From contig CACLQQ010000013.1 of the NCBI GenBank assembly GCA_902609095.1, positions 1-46,081 on the forward strand: a stretch of DNA of 46,081 nucleotides, in the 5' to 3' direction. This stretch comes from an uncultured Bacteroidota bacterium. Lineage in GTDB: Bacteria; Bacteroidota; Bacteroidia; Chitinophagales; Saprospiraceae. A program made the translations under genes and the position numbers. Of this stretch, positions 29,501 to 38,556 are shown in pieces (positions within the stretch are counted from its first letter, which is position 1; every line of letters starts with the position of its first letter). A model generated the notes under the pieces. It made no database searches. It had not been told where the DNA came from and worked only from the letters and a program-made list of their open reading frames with translations.

Positions 29501-29917
29501 CTTAGTGAATACTCAAACCAATTTGTCATCATGAGATTTGTTTTTGGCTCCGACTCATCAGTAAGTAGAACAGGTTGGTATATAGATGCAATAGCCTTGT
29601 ATAATGGATATATAATTGATTTAGACGCCACAATAAGAGCTGATAATCATCATAGCACTAATAGCTCTGAACAAATACTTATTTTATCGGACTGTCCGTC
29701 ATGTGAGCCCGACTACAACTGCCCAGGGAACCTCATGAATTTATCAACAATAGACCAAACCTATTACAGAGCTGAAAATCAGATTATGAGTAGTGCTGTC
29801 ATAAGTAATGGCTCTAAAGTAAGATTGAGGGCGGGGAACTCTATACAACTCTCCTACCCTTTTGAGACAGGCTCAAATACGGAACTTATCCTTCAGTTAG
29901 ACGATTGCGAAGATTAA
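26597..29917 (+). CDS. Secreted M36 (fungalysin-type) metalloprotease with PA domain
   Basis: This 1106-residue protein has a signal peptide (about 1-24), a propeptide (about 25-200), an M36 peptidase domain and a long C-terminal part. Zinc site: HEYGH at 539-543, with the third ligand in MGEGWSDYYG about 27 residues later. A protease-associated (PA) domain (about 415-510, AIGLIDRGDCKFVRKAM) is inserted just before the zinc helix. Then come a beta-sandwich region (about 745-840) and a jelly-roll-like region (about 845-1010, GWDGGFIQLSNDGG). The last 60 residues (VRLRAGNSIQLSYPFETGSN) resemble the repeat-like tail seen on exported proteins of Saprospiria-like bacteria (named 3-coathanger stack in some annotation sets). 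No standard type IX sorting domain is present. Probably a nutrient-scavenging extracellular protease. Confidence 0.88.
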   Translation: MNLSVHKITFFASLILWCIFGKAQSHPTLDSIVSTFSDKGINLLVSDYHCDEEVQLCHYYLQQVHHNLPLYGFIGTFTVSQSSSNWHYAPNTTEYKVRSNKSSSIQISDFDVINSILQEFQIEQISLDLVKMKSSSAQRRYAAPRISQEDITISEVYLVQNGTLSKIIKADIYLNEIQEWWEVLLESTSGEIVKKVPWTLYCSFEETCISNDSEDHNHVHSFINTPDSSYNVFGLPLNSPDEGNRTTVSTPWTAASPLTWHDIDGIIGVDSTNTSGNNVYAYPDRDANGVADGIGVPEGGLELIFDNPLDLNQSPASYIEAATTNLFYWNNVIHDIMYNYGFTEEAGNFQNYNYTGLGSAGDYVRAEAQDGSGSNNANFFTPPDGFRPRMQMFEWSGSQSIGVNINGQSYDATGARFGAQTASINAVITQPTHTLGCNAINSMAGAIGLIDRGDCKFVRKAMSVQNAGGVAMIICNYENSLLNMGGDTSAIITIPSIMLTQSDCDEIKIQLDQGPISGSINITGAVDRDSDFDNGIIIHEYGHGISNRLTGGRLQSSCLSNREQMGEGWSDYYGLLLTMKSSDSATEPRGMATYVSFEPVNGNGIRNYPYTTDMQTNPFTYEDVDEVSVPHGVGSIWATILWDMTWFLVNKHEFGEDIYNGTNGNHISLRLVTEALKLQPCGPGFVDGRDAILAADELLYGGTNKCIIWEAFARRGVGYGADQGSSDVLGDEIVSFEMPPSCSDVLSLELKSSETFTYIGDTLELTYSVINKYPTTIDNLILRDTIVKTLTAIPESLSQGTLMDSIFEFTQTFSDSGDAYIITMDVELTPFTDIYLEHKESFEGSSSWAFVPETGTIGWEIASDEQVWGNESVFIENSSSLQTHYLERTLYLTEIPIFSFWHTYSIEAGWDGGFIQLSNDGGQNWDNLEDNFISHGYDRRLANFDNPVIGNQMAFTGESNGFIQSIIDLSEYSNQFVIMRFVFGSDSSVSRTGWYIDAIALYNGYIIDLDATIRADNHHSTNSSEQILILSDCPSCEPDYNCPGNLMNLSTIDQTYYRAENQIMSSAVISNGSKVRLRAGNSIQLSYPFETGSNTELILQLDDCED

Positions 29918-29937
29918 TACAATCTTATTGAATCTTC
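29909..29937. terminator. Convergent bidirectional hairpin over two stop codons
   Basis: GAAGATT (29909-29915) pairs with AATCTTC (29931-29937), and a nested AATCTT (29921-29926) can pair with AAGATT around a five-base loop. The element covers the stops of the M36 gene (plus) and the acylase gene (minus), which are only 7 bases apart. It probably serves both transcripts. No strong T run. Confidence 0.5.
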
Positions 29938-32030
29938 AATGGATGGTAGTTCCTAACGCTTTGTTTTTTCACCTCATCCAGAGATAAGGTCATAGGCTTC
30001 AACTTCTGATTCGCGAATAACTCCATTTGATCAGTATAATGTGGGCTATCAGGATCTGCTGATGAACCAAATGCATTGACTGTCTCAATAATTGGTAATT
30101 GATCAGAATTAAATCGCACCAATTGAATATACGACTCCCCAGCCGTAGCCCTGTAGGTACCATCTTCCTGCTTTTTACCATAGATTGCTCCTAATACATC
30201 AGTACCTCCATTGAGTGGCAAATTCACTGCTCCTCGAGTATGCCTCATGACTTGTGATAATGCAGGCGTAAGCGTTCCAAAGTCAGTAGCCAACTCATTA
30301 ACAGCAATATTTAAAGAACTTGTTACATCCTCTTCAGTTATACGGCCATCTCTAATAAAGCGCCCTTCTGATTTCAACTTTTGATTGATTTGATGAAGTG
30401 TTAAAAGAAATAAGGGGGCCACCTTACTATCCTTATCACATCGCCGATTCCAATTATTCAACAATTTTATTGGTGTAGACAATCCTTCATGCTCATCTGG
30501 GCTGAGTGATAGCATCAATTCTAAATTAGCAATTTCAGGTTGTCGTAATTTTGATGGATACTGCACATCATACTTGACATCCTTGAAATCCTGATAACCC
30601 AGAGAATCATACTGTGCTATGAGCTCTAAGAATCTCAGAGACCTATTGTTCTCTAAGTGAGGCGCCTGATATCCATTTACACGATCGATAGCTTCATACC
30701 TTGGATTATCGAATGAGTCAGAGGATGAAAACGGTGTATTATTCGTATTGAATACATATCCCGAAGAAGGATTTATCACTTGAGGGATACTGTCTATATC
30801 AAGCTTTTCTTCTGTCCAGATTGTTTCTCTGGTATCTCCCGGAACTACCTCTCGCCATTGATACTTCTCCTCTCGCAAAGGAAACACCCCATTACTGATA
30901 TACATAATGTTATGCTCTCTATCCGCATATACAATATTAGTACAAGGAATCTCTTGTAGATTTAGAGCTGTTCGAAAGTCCTCTAAACTTTCAGATCTGC
31001 CCATATGATACCATTGCTCCACTGCTCCGACTGCATTATGCGCTGCAAAACTCCAAGCATAAGTACCTTGATCGGTTATAAATGCAGGTCCATATATAGA
31101 AGTATATTTTGCCCTCTTGATCGGTATTTTAACTGGACCTAATACCTTCATCCATGCCCAAACTGACTCTTTCTCCAGTGTCAACCACTCTCCATCCACT
31201 TGATATCTAAGCTCATTCTCTGGGTCAACATCAAGCTTGTATACATCAGAAAAGTCAGCGTGATTCACAGTGTGCGCCCAACCTAAATATTCGTTAGTAC
31301 CATGAAAGATGGTCGCTCCTCCTGGAAAAGTACCGCCTAAGATATTCTGACCTTCTCCTGAAATAAGATGTGCCTCATACCATGAGTACCAGCCTTCTAA
31401 CGGTTGATGAGAATTAATAGCAAGGAAGGTTTCATCTCCAATTGTCTTATTCTTAGATATAGCTATTGCATTGGAGCCTTTAGGAAAATTGGACTTAAGG
31501 TCCTTGATAATCTCACCATTCAAAATCTTTTGAAAGTCCGTTCCTGCTCCTGATATTTCAACTAAACCAAGCATATAACCCGCAATGATGTCCTCTGGAC
31601 CTACTGGAAACAATTCATTGACGTAAACCTCTTCGGGGAAAGCCTTAGCAAAGGCATTAATTCCTGCAGCATAAGAACTAATAACCTTAAGCACCTTAGG
31701 GCTGAGAGTCTCGAGGTACTCCTTTTCTGCTACATTCATTATATCCATGAAGTGAATACCAAAGTCTGCTATAAGTCCATCTTTACCGATATGCTCTCCA
31801 TACTTTCCTGACAAGGCAAGCATTTGTTCTTGAATGGTATTGAAGTCATCCTCAGCAGTTGCCCAAGCCAGACCATATGCTACCTGTTCATCTGTAGGAG
31901 CATGTATATGTGGCACTCCCCATGTATCACGATATATTGTGATCTCCTCATCAGGAATTAGCACCACATCTCGACAAGAAAAAAAAGTTAACTGACTTAT
32001 CAATATTAAATAACAATACCTCATTTGCAT
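29925..32030 (-). CDS. Penicillin acylase family (Ntn-hydrolase) lipoprotein
   Basis: The product has the full Ntn-hydrolase layout of penicillin/acyl-homoserine-lactone acylases: N-terminal alpha chain beginning ITIYRDTWGVPHIHA, spacer, and autocatalytic nucleophile Ser in FPKGSNAIAIS (residue 205 counted from the farther start), followed by FLAINSHQPLEGWY and NILGGTFPGGATIFHGTN. It cleaves amide-linked acyl groups; the substrate is unknown. I prefer the ATG at 32030, which gives a lipoprotein signal (YLILISQLTFFSC). An ATG at 32087 overlaps the upstream stop as ATGA and could couple translation, but it puts charged residues inside the signal. Downstream of the PorE-like gene in the same run. 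Confidence 0.88.
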   Translation of the reverse strand: MQMRYCYLILISQLTFFSCRDVVLIPDEEITIYRDTWGVPHIHAPTDEQVAYGLAWATAEDDFNTIQEQMLALSGKYGEHIGKDGLIADFGIHFMDIMNVAEKEYLETLSPKVLKVISSYAAGINAFAKAFPEEVYVNELFPVGPEDIIAGYMLGLVEISGAGTDFQKILNGEIIKDLKSNFPKGSNAIAISKNKTIGDETFLAINSHQPLEGWYSWYEAHLISGEGQNILGGTFPGGATIFHGTNEYLGWAHTVNHADFSDVYKLDVDPENELRYQVDGEWLTLEKESVWAWMKVLGPVKIPIKRAKYTSIYGPAFITDQGTYAWSFAAHNAVGAVEQWYHMGRSESLEDFRTALNLQEIPCTNIVYADREHNIMYISNGVFPLREEKYQWREVVPGDTRETIWTEEKLDIDSIPQVINPSSGYVFNTNNTPFSSSDSFDNPRYEAIDRVNGYQAPHLENNRSLRFLELIAQYDSLGYQDFKDVKYDVQYPSKLRQPEIANLELMLSLSPDEHEGLSTPIKLLNNWNRRCDKDSKVAPLFLLTLHQINQKLKSEGRFIRDGRITEEDVTSSLNIAVNELATDFGTLTPALSQVMRHTRGAVNLPLNGGTDVLGAIYGKKQEDGTYRATAGESYIQLVRFNSDQLPIIETVNAFGSSADPDSPHYTDQMELFANQKLKPMTLSLDEVKKQSVRNYHPLKIQ

Positions 32031-32083
32031 TTCGGATAACACTTCTATTGAACAGAGAATAATACTAATTGAATGGATAAAAA

Positions 32084-34099
32084 TCATAAAATCTTAAAAG
32101 TAGTACGTCGATTTATTTGATGTTCGTCTTCTGAACACTCATCACATACTGGGCATTCTATCTCGGGCACGGAATCACCATACCCTATAGAAGTCAATTG
32201 ATCATTAGCCTTAGATATCTGTGAAATGATATAATCTACAGCAGCCTGTGCCCGTTTCTGAGATAAGTCCAAGTTATACTGAACCTCTCCCCTACAATCA
32301 GTATGAGAACTCAATTGTATTTGAAGTGCAGGATTATCTTTTAGCACTTTGACTAAGTAGTCCAAGGAAGGTTTGGCGTCTTCACGTATGAATGATTCAT
32401 TGAAATCATAATAAATGTTCTCAAGGACAATTTCCACTCCTTCAAAGATTTGTTCAATCTCTATATCAAGATTAAATACCTGTCCATCTTCTAATTCAGA
32501 GTAATCTTTACTGATACTATATGCTACACCGTTATTGAGATATCCCTCTTTTCCAACCAAAAACGAATACATCTGGCCAGTATCTATTGGAATTAATATT
32601 TGACCATTTTCATTGGAAACAAATAGATCATTTCGATCAGCAGAGTTAAATTTTATCGACGCATTAGATACTGTTTTCTTCCCAACCACGAAGCTATTGG
32701 GGTTATTGAGAGAGGCAAATAGTTTTTCTTTGATAGTAACTTGAAGAAAAAAGTTCTTCAAGCTCTCTGCCACAATTACTTCAGTAGTGGTATCAATTGG
32801 AGTTACTTCTTCTTGATGATCTTTTTCTGTCTTATACTTAACTCCAACATAGATGTCGTCATTACCAACTAAGCCTCGAGTTGTCGTGAAATAAACTTTC
32901 GACTTGACATCAAACTCTAAGGATGAACGAGGAGCTATAACATATGAATAATCATCTTCAGGGCTATTTATCGGTTTCCCTACATTAACAGGCTTCGTCC
33001 AGCTATCATCTTTGTTAAGAGTTGTTTTGAATATATCTAAACCACCAAATCCTGGTAAATAGTCTGATGAGTAATAAAGCGTATCATTTTGCCACGTAGG
33101 AAACCTCTCGTTACCTAATGAGTTTAGATAAGTTGGCATCAATTCAGGTGAACTCCAGCTTCCATCATCCATTAGTACACAGTAGTAAAGATCGTGCGCA
33201 CCAAATCCTGTAGGATCATTGGAACTAAATATTAATACTGAATCGCTCTCGATGAGTACAGGATCTCCATAATTCACATTAGGTTTATGGTCAAACGCCT
33301 CATCTGGTTTGCTCCACTCACGACCATCAAATTTGCTCTCCATTATTTTACAAAAGTGATCACCAATATCACTGGAGCATTTGGTGAAATAGGCGATATC
33401 TCTTTCTATATTAAATGAGATTACCCCTTCATTATCTTTTGAATTAATTGGGGATTCTATTTTCTTTAAAATACCATCAATCAAATCATAACTATATATA
33501 TCCGAAAATCCGTTACCCGTCCATGCATACAAATCTCCTATTCCATCATCTAATCTATCCGAGGTGAAGTATAGTGTTTCATTATCATATAAATAAGGCG
33601 AATACTCAGAATAAGGCGTGCTGATCTCGAGTGGTGATACTATATGCTCCTTGTCGCTGAGCAGTGGTAATCGATCTTTGGCGATATTACACTTTTCGAT
33701 TTCTTTTCTCAGTTCATTGGATCGATCTGGCAACATTCTTATCAACCTCCTGAAACCCAATATAGCATCATCATATCGCTCATTCTTCTTAAGCATATAG
33801 GCCATTTCATAGAAGGCCTCCGCACCGTAGCCTCCTTTAGCAGATTCTATAAACCACTTAAGACTATTATCAGAATCATTGATATACTTATAAGATGAAC
33901 CCAGTAAAAAACAATATTCTGCAAATGCTGGGTCATCTTCAGAATATGAATTGATTTCGTCTTTTAAGAAAGGAATTGCAACTGCATATTGCTTGAGATA
34001 ATATGCAGTTCTACCATCATTTACCTTCTTGGTAGATAGACATGAGGAGAATATTAGACATAAAAAAAGACCAATACCAAATGCAATCCTCATGTTCAT
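32084..34099 (-). CDS. PorE-like TPR-PD40-OmpA lipoprotein
   Basis: The 671-residue lipoprotein (signal ending FSSCLS) has TPR-like repeats (about 27-140), a PD40 propeller (about 160-430, with ETLYFTSDRLDDGIGD and DTLYYSSDYLPGFGGLDIF), a carboxypeptidase-regulatory-like beta domain (about 460-555) and a C-terminal OmpA domain (about 565-671) with IYYDFNESFIREDA, LSSHTDCRGEVQYNLDLSQKRA and RRTTFKIL. The domain order is that of PorE, the outer-membrane lipoprotein thought to anchor type IX secretion components to peptidoglycan. Paralogues of the same order with other roles exist, so I give no symbol. It follows secDF by 69 bases, and its stop overlaps a possible acylase start. Confidence 0.82.
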   Translation of the reverse strand: MNMRIAFGIGLFLCLIFSSCLSTKKVNDGRTAYYLKQYAVAIPFLKDEINSYSEDDPAFAEYCFLLGSSYKYINDSDNSLKWFIESAKGGYGAEAFYEMAYMLKKNERYDDAILGFRRLIRMLPDRSNELRKEIEKCNIAKDRLPLLSDKEHIVSPLEISTPYSEYSPYLYDNETLYFTSDRLDDGIGDLYAWTGNGFSDIYSYDLIDGILKKIESPINSKDNEGVISFNIERDIAYFTKCSSDIGDHFCKIMESKFDGREWSKPDEAFDHKPNVNYGDPVLIESDSVLIFSSNDPTGFGAHDLYYCVLMDDGSWSSPELMPTYLNSLGNERFPTWQNDTLYYSSDYLPGFGGLDIFKTTLNKDDSWTKPVNVGKPINSPEDDYSYVIAPRSSLEFDVKSKVYFTTTRGLVGNDDIYVGVKYKTEKDHQEEVTPIDTTTEVIVAESLKNFFLQVTIKEKLFASLNNPNSFVVGKKTVSNASIKFNSADRNDLFVSNENGQILIPIDTGQMYSFLVGKEGYLNNGVAYSISKDYSELEDGQVFNLDIEIEQIFEGVEIVLENIYYDFNESFIREDAKPSLDYLVKVLKDNPALQIQLSSHTDCRGEVQYNLDLSQKRAQAAVDYIISQISKANDQLTSIGYGDSVPEIECPVCDECSEDEHQINRRTTFKIL

Positions 34100-34168
34100 T
34101 AAGTTCTACACTTAAAATAACGGATCGAAAATGAAATTGATCTTTCCGATTAGAATAATATCGAGAGT

Positions 34169-37100
34169 CTAATCAGTTTTCACTGCTCTTGAGAAATGTT
34201 TCTTTGTCTTTGCAATTTTCTTAGACTTCAATTCTTTTGATAAATCTCTTACAATTGGAGTCGCTACGAAGATAGATGAATATGTTCCCACAAGGACACC
34301 AACAACAAGTGCAAAGGCAAATCCTTTCACACTGCTACCTCCGAATAAAAGAAGAATTAACATCACGAATAGTGTTGTTAATGATGTAATTATTGTTCTA
34401 CTGAATGTACTATTTACCGCAAGGTTAATCACTTCATCGGTAGACTTGTTGCTATATGTCCCCAAATACTCTCTAATTCTGTCAAAAACTACAACGGTAT
34501 CATTAATCGAATAACCAATTACAGTCAATAATGCAGCTATAAATGCCTGATCAATCTGTAATGAAAACGGAACAATTCCCCATAAAAGAGAGAACAATCC
34601 TAATACCACCAATGAATCATGGAATAATGCACCCACAGCGCCCATAGAAAACTGCCACTTTGAGAATCTTATAAAAATGTACAAGAAGATTGCCAGTAAT
34701 GCGAAGACCCCTGCATAGAATGAACTTCTGGTAATATCATCCGCAATTGTAGGACTGACCTTACCTGATGAAGTAATGTGGGTCTCACCAATTGTATCTG
34801 ATGACTTAAAAGTATCAAAGTCTAATGATCCTCCATTCACCTGAGATATTCCCTCATGTAGCTTCTCTAATACCAGATCTGGTGCATTATCATCTGTATT
34901 GTCAATCATGTAAGACGTTACCACTTGATAAGTGTTTGATACATCCACAGCTTTCACAACTGTATTACCTTCAAACACCTCATCAAGAACAACTCGTAAG
35001 GACTCTGCATTGACATCTACACCTTGCTTGAACTCAACATTATATGAGTAACCACCTCTAAAATCAATTCCTAAATCAAAGCCTTTAGTCGCCATTGAGG
35101 CAATTCCTGCAGCAATGATTACGAAAGAAAATATGTATGCATACTTTCGCTTTCCAATCCAATCAATATCCAAGTTCGAAAACAAGTCTTTCGACCAACC
35201 TGTCCAGAATGATAAATCATTTCCGTTATTCTTAGTCCAGTAATCAATCATTAACTTTCCTAAAAGTACCGCAGTAAATAATGATGAAAGCACACCGATG
35301 ATTAATACTATTGCGAATCCTTTAACTGGTCCTAAACCAAACCAAGCCAATATTACTGCAACAAGAATCGTCGTAACATTGGCATCTATAATGGCTGAAT
35401 AAGAATTCTTGAATCCATCTGAAATAGCGGTTAATAAGGTCTTTCCGATCCTTAACTCTTCCCTTACACGCTCGTAGATGATTACATTGGCATCAACAGC
35501 CATACCAATAGTCAATACGATACCTGCTATACCTGGCACTGTTAATACTGTTCCAAATGATGCTAAAGCACCAAATATGAAGAATAGATTAGCAAGAAGT
35601 GCAATTATCGAAACTATACCAGCTCCTCCATAGTAAAGGATCATAAATAGTAAGACCAATCCCAATCCTGCGGCCAAAGAGAAGAAACTCTTTTGAATAT
35701 TGGATGCCCCTAACGATGGCCCAACAGTATTTTGTTGAATAACTTCAACTTTAGCAGGTAATTTACCTACCTCTAAAATAGAAGCTAAATCACTTGCCTC
35801 AGTCACACTGAAATTACCAGTAATCGCTGTATTTCCTCCTGTAATAGGACCATTTACACTTGGCGCTGACACAACTTCATCATCTAATGCAATAGCAATC
35901 TGGCGATTTCCTTCATTAGCTGCTTTAGTTGTCATGTCCGCCCATCTCCTCGCTCCATCACTGTTCATAGCTAAGGTTACTTGGATCTTTCCAGTTACAG
36001 GGTCTGGCGACTGACCAGCATTTATTACAACATCACCTTCGAGAGGTGCTTGCGTAGCCCCTGGAGGCATTTTTATTAGGTATAACTCGTAATCATTGGT
36101 TGGCTCCCTTGTTTCGTAATCTTGGAACGGACTTGCTCCCCATAAGAACTTAGAATTCCTTGGGAACAAAGCTTTTATCTCGTCTCTGTTAAGCATAGAC
36201 ATTACAGCATCTCTCTGATTGCGATCTGCAACACCCATAGTCCCTAAGCTATAACTCAAACCAGCAGCAGACGCTTGATTCAACTGTAGAGCTTTTAATA
36301 ATGGACCTCTGTTACCAAAAGGATCATTAGCCTCTACTATTTGTTCTGTTGAGTCGATGACTGTACCTAATGAATCATATACTGGAGTGTATATAGTATC
36401 GAGCTGAGGGCCACTATCTGCTCCAGTTAATTCTCTTTTCAAGAACTTATCAGCTTGGATAAAAGCATTTTGTACACCAGCATCCGTTACTCTGAATAAA
36501 TCCCAAAACTCTAATTGTGCGCTTGCTTGTAAGAAATTTCTCGCTCTCTGTGGATTATCAATGCCTGGCAATTCCACTAAGATGATATCTCTTGCTTCAT
36601 CTAATGTAATATTAGGCTGAACCACACCCATCTTATCAATACGTTGTTTTAACCTATTGAAAGTAAGTGAAACCACGTCTTTAGTTAAGTCGCTTAAGAT
36701 TCTTATAACCTCTCCATCGCTACTTTGCGTATCAATGCCTTTTTCTCTAAGTGAAGGATTACTGATGAAAAATCTTGATAACTTCTTCCCATCTGCAACC
36801 TTCTGAAATTCAGATCCAAACAACGTCACAAAATCACTTTGAGAGCTTTTTAATGCCTCCTCAGCATTGTCCAATGCCGAATTGAATGTTTGATCCTGAG
36901 TATTATTGGCTAAGTCAGAGATGAGCTCTTTGGTATTTACTTGCAACACAACAGACATTCCACCTTTGAGGTCAAGGCCCAAAGCCAATTGCTGCTTTTT
37001 CAATTCATCATAAGTGTAATCTTTCAATAATGGAATTGAAAAGATCGTTTCACTTGACATTGAATCGAGATAGTTAGACACTAATTGTCGTTTTTTCTCA

Positions 37101-37258
37101 ATTTTCTCTAAACCATCTGGCCTGCTACTCACTAAAGACTGGGCGTATGAATCAGCCTTATTCTCTACTCTATTGGTTGGAATGATGTAGGCACACTGTA
37201 ACAAGCTCACGATTATTAATAAAACTAATAGGAGCTTGATAAATCCTTTACCTTGCAT
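34169..37258 (-). CDS. secDF: Protein translocase subunit SecDF (fused)
   Basis: The 1029-residue fusion uses the proton gradient to help pull proteins out of the SecYEG channel. SecD half: first helix (about 8-25), QLALGLDLKGGMSVVLQV, periplasmic P1 region (about 90-500), and the membrane core with GIAGIVLTIGMAVDANVIIYERVREELR-type sequence at about 575-600. SecF half: FDLGIDFRGGYSYNVEF (about 720) and the core with VIGYSINDTVVVFDRIRE (about 905-925). The proton-relay Asp residues lie in these cores. Fused SecDF of about 1000 residues is the rule in Bacteroidota. A TATATTTG box lies 33 bases upstream of the ATG. Confidence 0.96.
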   Translation of the reverse strand: MQGKGFIKLLLVLLIIVSLLQCAYIIPTNRVENKADSYAQSLVSSRPDGLEKIEKKRQLVSNYLDSMSSETIFSIPLLKDYTYDELKKQQLALGLDLKGGMSVVLQVNTKELISDLANNTQDQTFNSALDNAEEALKSSQSDFVTLFGSEFQKVADGKKLSRFFISNPSLREKGIDTQSSDGEVIRILSDLTKDVVSLTFNRLKQRIDKMGVVQPNITLDEARDIILVELPGIDNPQRARNFLQASAQLEFWDLFRVTDAGVQNAFIQADKFLKRELTGADSGPQLDTIYTPVYDSLGTVIDSTEQIVEANDPFGNRGPLLKALQLNQASAAGLSYSLGTMGVADRNQRDAVMSMLNRDEIKALFPRNSKFLWGASPFQDYETREPTNDYELYLIKMPPGATQAPLEGDVVINAGQSPDPVTGKIQVTLAMNSDGARRWADMTTKAANEGNRQIAIALDDEVVSAPSVNGPITGGNTAITGNFSVTEASDLASILEVGKLPAKVEVIQQNTVGPSLGASNIQKSFFSLAAGLGLVLLFMILYYGGAGIVSIIALLANLFFIFGALASFGTVLTVPGIAGIVLTIGMAVDANVIIYERVREELRIGKTLLTAISDGFKNSYSAIIDANVTTILVAVILAWFGLGPVKGFAIVLIIGVLSSLFTAVLLGKLMIDYWTKNNGNDLSFWTGWSKDLFSNLDIDWIGKRKYAYIFSFVIIAAGIASMATKGFDLGIDFRGGYSYNVEFKQGVDVNAESLRVVLDEVFEGNTVVKAVDVSNTYQVVTSYMIDNTDDNAPDLVLEKLHEGISQVNGGSLDFDTFKSSDTIGETHITSSGKVSPTIADDITRSSFYAGVFALLAIFLYIFIRFSKWQFSMGAVGALFHDSLVVLGLFSLLWGIVPFSLQIDQAFIAALLTVIGYSINDTVVVFDRIREYLGTYSNKSTDEVINLAVNSTFSRTIITSLTTLFVMLILLLFGGSSVKGFAFALVVGVLVGTYSSIFVATPIVRDLSKELKSKKIAKTKKHFSRAVKTD

Positions 37259-37290
37259 TTATGTTAGTTTAGAATACTCTAAAAGAAGCG

Positions 37291-37298
37291 CAAATATA
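37291..37298 (-). promoter_or_regulatory. Putative -7 box TATATTTG before secDF
   Basis: The minus-strand octamer matches TAnnTTTG exactly and lies 33 bases upstream of the secDF start, a normal leader length. Best of the promoter candidates in the window. Confidence 0.55.
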
Positions 37299-37369
37299 GT
37301 GCTTTTAAACTCTTTGAAACTCGCTAACTCATAAATTAAAAAAATTCCTAATACGGGGGTCAATTTATA

Positions 37370-38461
37370 CTATTCGCCATTCAGTTTCCAATCGTACTCT
37401 CTATAGGAAACATTTGCACCAATATCCAATTTAGTGGATGCATAGCGATTGATATAGTCCATTAAATTTCCAAAGTCCACTACGTACCATTCAAAAATTT
37501 TCGACAGTTGGGCTCGACCAGCTCCTAAAATGTTTTGAGTAGAATTATTGATAAATTCTTTAGTCAATGAGTTTAATGTGCCATCCACATTTGCTGCTGT
37601 AATTGCTCTATAATGTAGTTTTGGACATGATATGGCAGCACAGTTTACGGCAAAGTGAATTCTTGGATCTTTAAACTGTGGTCTAATAATCTCATGTTCG
37701 ATTTGATTCAAAGAATACTTTTTCCCGGCTAAGTTGATTCTCTTAACCTCCCAAGGATTCCCATTATCTAAATCCATAATAGATGAAACTGGATAGTTGC
37801 TCAATATGAGATCTATGGTATAGGCATTATAAACATTAATCCAATAGGCTAAAGATTCCTCTCTTGACCATGATCCATCTGGAATCTGAGCTGAGACAGT
37901 TGTCAAATATGAATTCAGTTGAGCCCTATTTCTCGACAAGCCAGCATAATCAACAAAACCAGTCTTGGACACATACTTTTGAAGCAATTGATCAAAAATA
38001 GAGTGATCCACCTTATCAGCCATTGTAGATAGCTCTTCTTCAACGGCTATAACTATATCTGACAATGCTCTATTCTCCTCCTTTATTTCAAGAGACTCAT
38101 CATTTTTACCCAAAACAGGCTGCCGTATATCTTCTGTTGAGGGTTCCGTAGGCTTAATCTCTTCTGGAGCTATAGTTGACTCAGTCTTAACTTCTGTAAT
38201 TTTATCCACACCTACATTAGTAAAAGGATTTTCGATCACTTTAATTTCTTCTAATCGACTGTTATCTTCTTGTATACCAACTTGTTGATTGGAAGTTTTC
38301 GGTTCCTCTTTGATAACCGAACTATGATTATCTGCCATTTCAATATTGCTTTCCTGATCTGAATTCACGTTCTCTACTTTATGATCAATTACAGGATCTG
38401 AATTCTTAGCATTCGTTGTACATGACAGATAGAATGAGGCGACAACCAATAGGAACTTCAT
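37370..38461 (-). CDS. DUF547 domain lipoprotein
   Basis: The 363-residue product has a lipoprotein signal (LLVVASFYLSC), a long acidic low-complexity linker (about 20-145, rich in Glu, Ser and Asn) and a DUF547 domain (about 150-355) with SYLAYWINVYNAYTIDL-type sequence, LNQIEHEIIRPQFKDPRIHFAVN and the conserved cysteine in NCAAISCPKL. The domain has papain-like features, but no biochemical role is settled. It stands alone between the TonB receptor and secDF. Confidence 0.85.
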   Translation of the reverse strand: MKFLLVVASFYLSCTTNAKNSDPVIDHKVENVNSDQESNIEMADNHSSVIKEEPKTSNQQVGIQEDNSRLEEIKVIENPFTNVGVDKITEVKTESTIAPEEIKPTEPSTEDIRQPVLGKNDESLEIKEENRALSDIVIAVEEELSTMADKVDHSIFDQLLQKYVSKTGFVDYAGLSRNRAQLNSYLTTVSAQIPDGSWSREESLAYWINVYNAYTIDLILSNYPVSSIMDLDNGNPWEVKRINLAGKKYSLNQIEHEIIRPQFKDPRIHFAVNCAAISCPKLHYRAITAANVDGTLNSLTKEFINNSTQNILGAGRAQLSKIFEWYVVDFGNLMDYINRYASTKLDIGANVSYREYDWKLNGE

Positions 38462-38514
38462 AGTATATATCTTTTTTTAGGTTAAACGTGATTATCTATG
38501 AAAGTATCACAAAT

Positions 38515-38538
38515 ACTTTGTCAAGCTTGACCAAAAGT
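38515..38538. repeat. Inverted repeat centred on palindrome GTCAAGCTTGAC
   Basis: A perfect 12-bp palindrome at 38520-38531 is flanked by ACTTT on one side and CAAAAGT on the other, extending the symmetry with small bulges. It lies between the TonB receptor stop and the DUF547 gene and overlaps a TACTTTTG box. It may be the receptor terminator, an operator, or both. Confidence 0.5.
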
Positions 38539-38539
38539 A
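38532..38539 (-). promoter_or_regulatory. Putative -7 box TACTTTTG before the DUF547 gene
   Basis: The minus-strand match to TAnnTTTG is 70 bases upstream of the ATG at 38461 and overlaps the right arm of the inverted repeat at 38515-38538. Confidence 0.4.
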
Positions 38540-38556
38540 ATAGCAACGACATTCCG

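Noticed and set aside
32084-34099. Assigning the symbol porE
   Set aside because: Domain order agrees, but Bacteroidota carry many paralogues with TPR-PD40-OmpA layout, and no other por/gld secretion gene (porK-N, P, V) is adjacent to confirm it.
34110-34165. Terminator between secDF and the PorE-like gene
   Set aside because: A stem with a wobble pair can be drawn, but it lacks a T tract and the loop is long, so read-through is equally likely.
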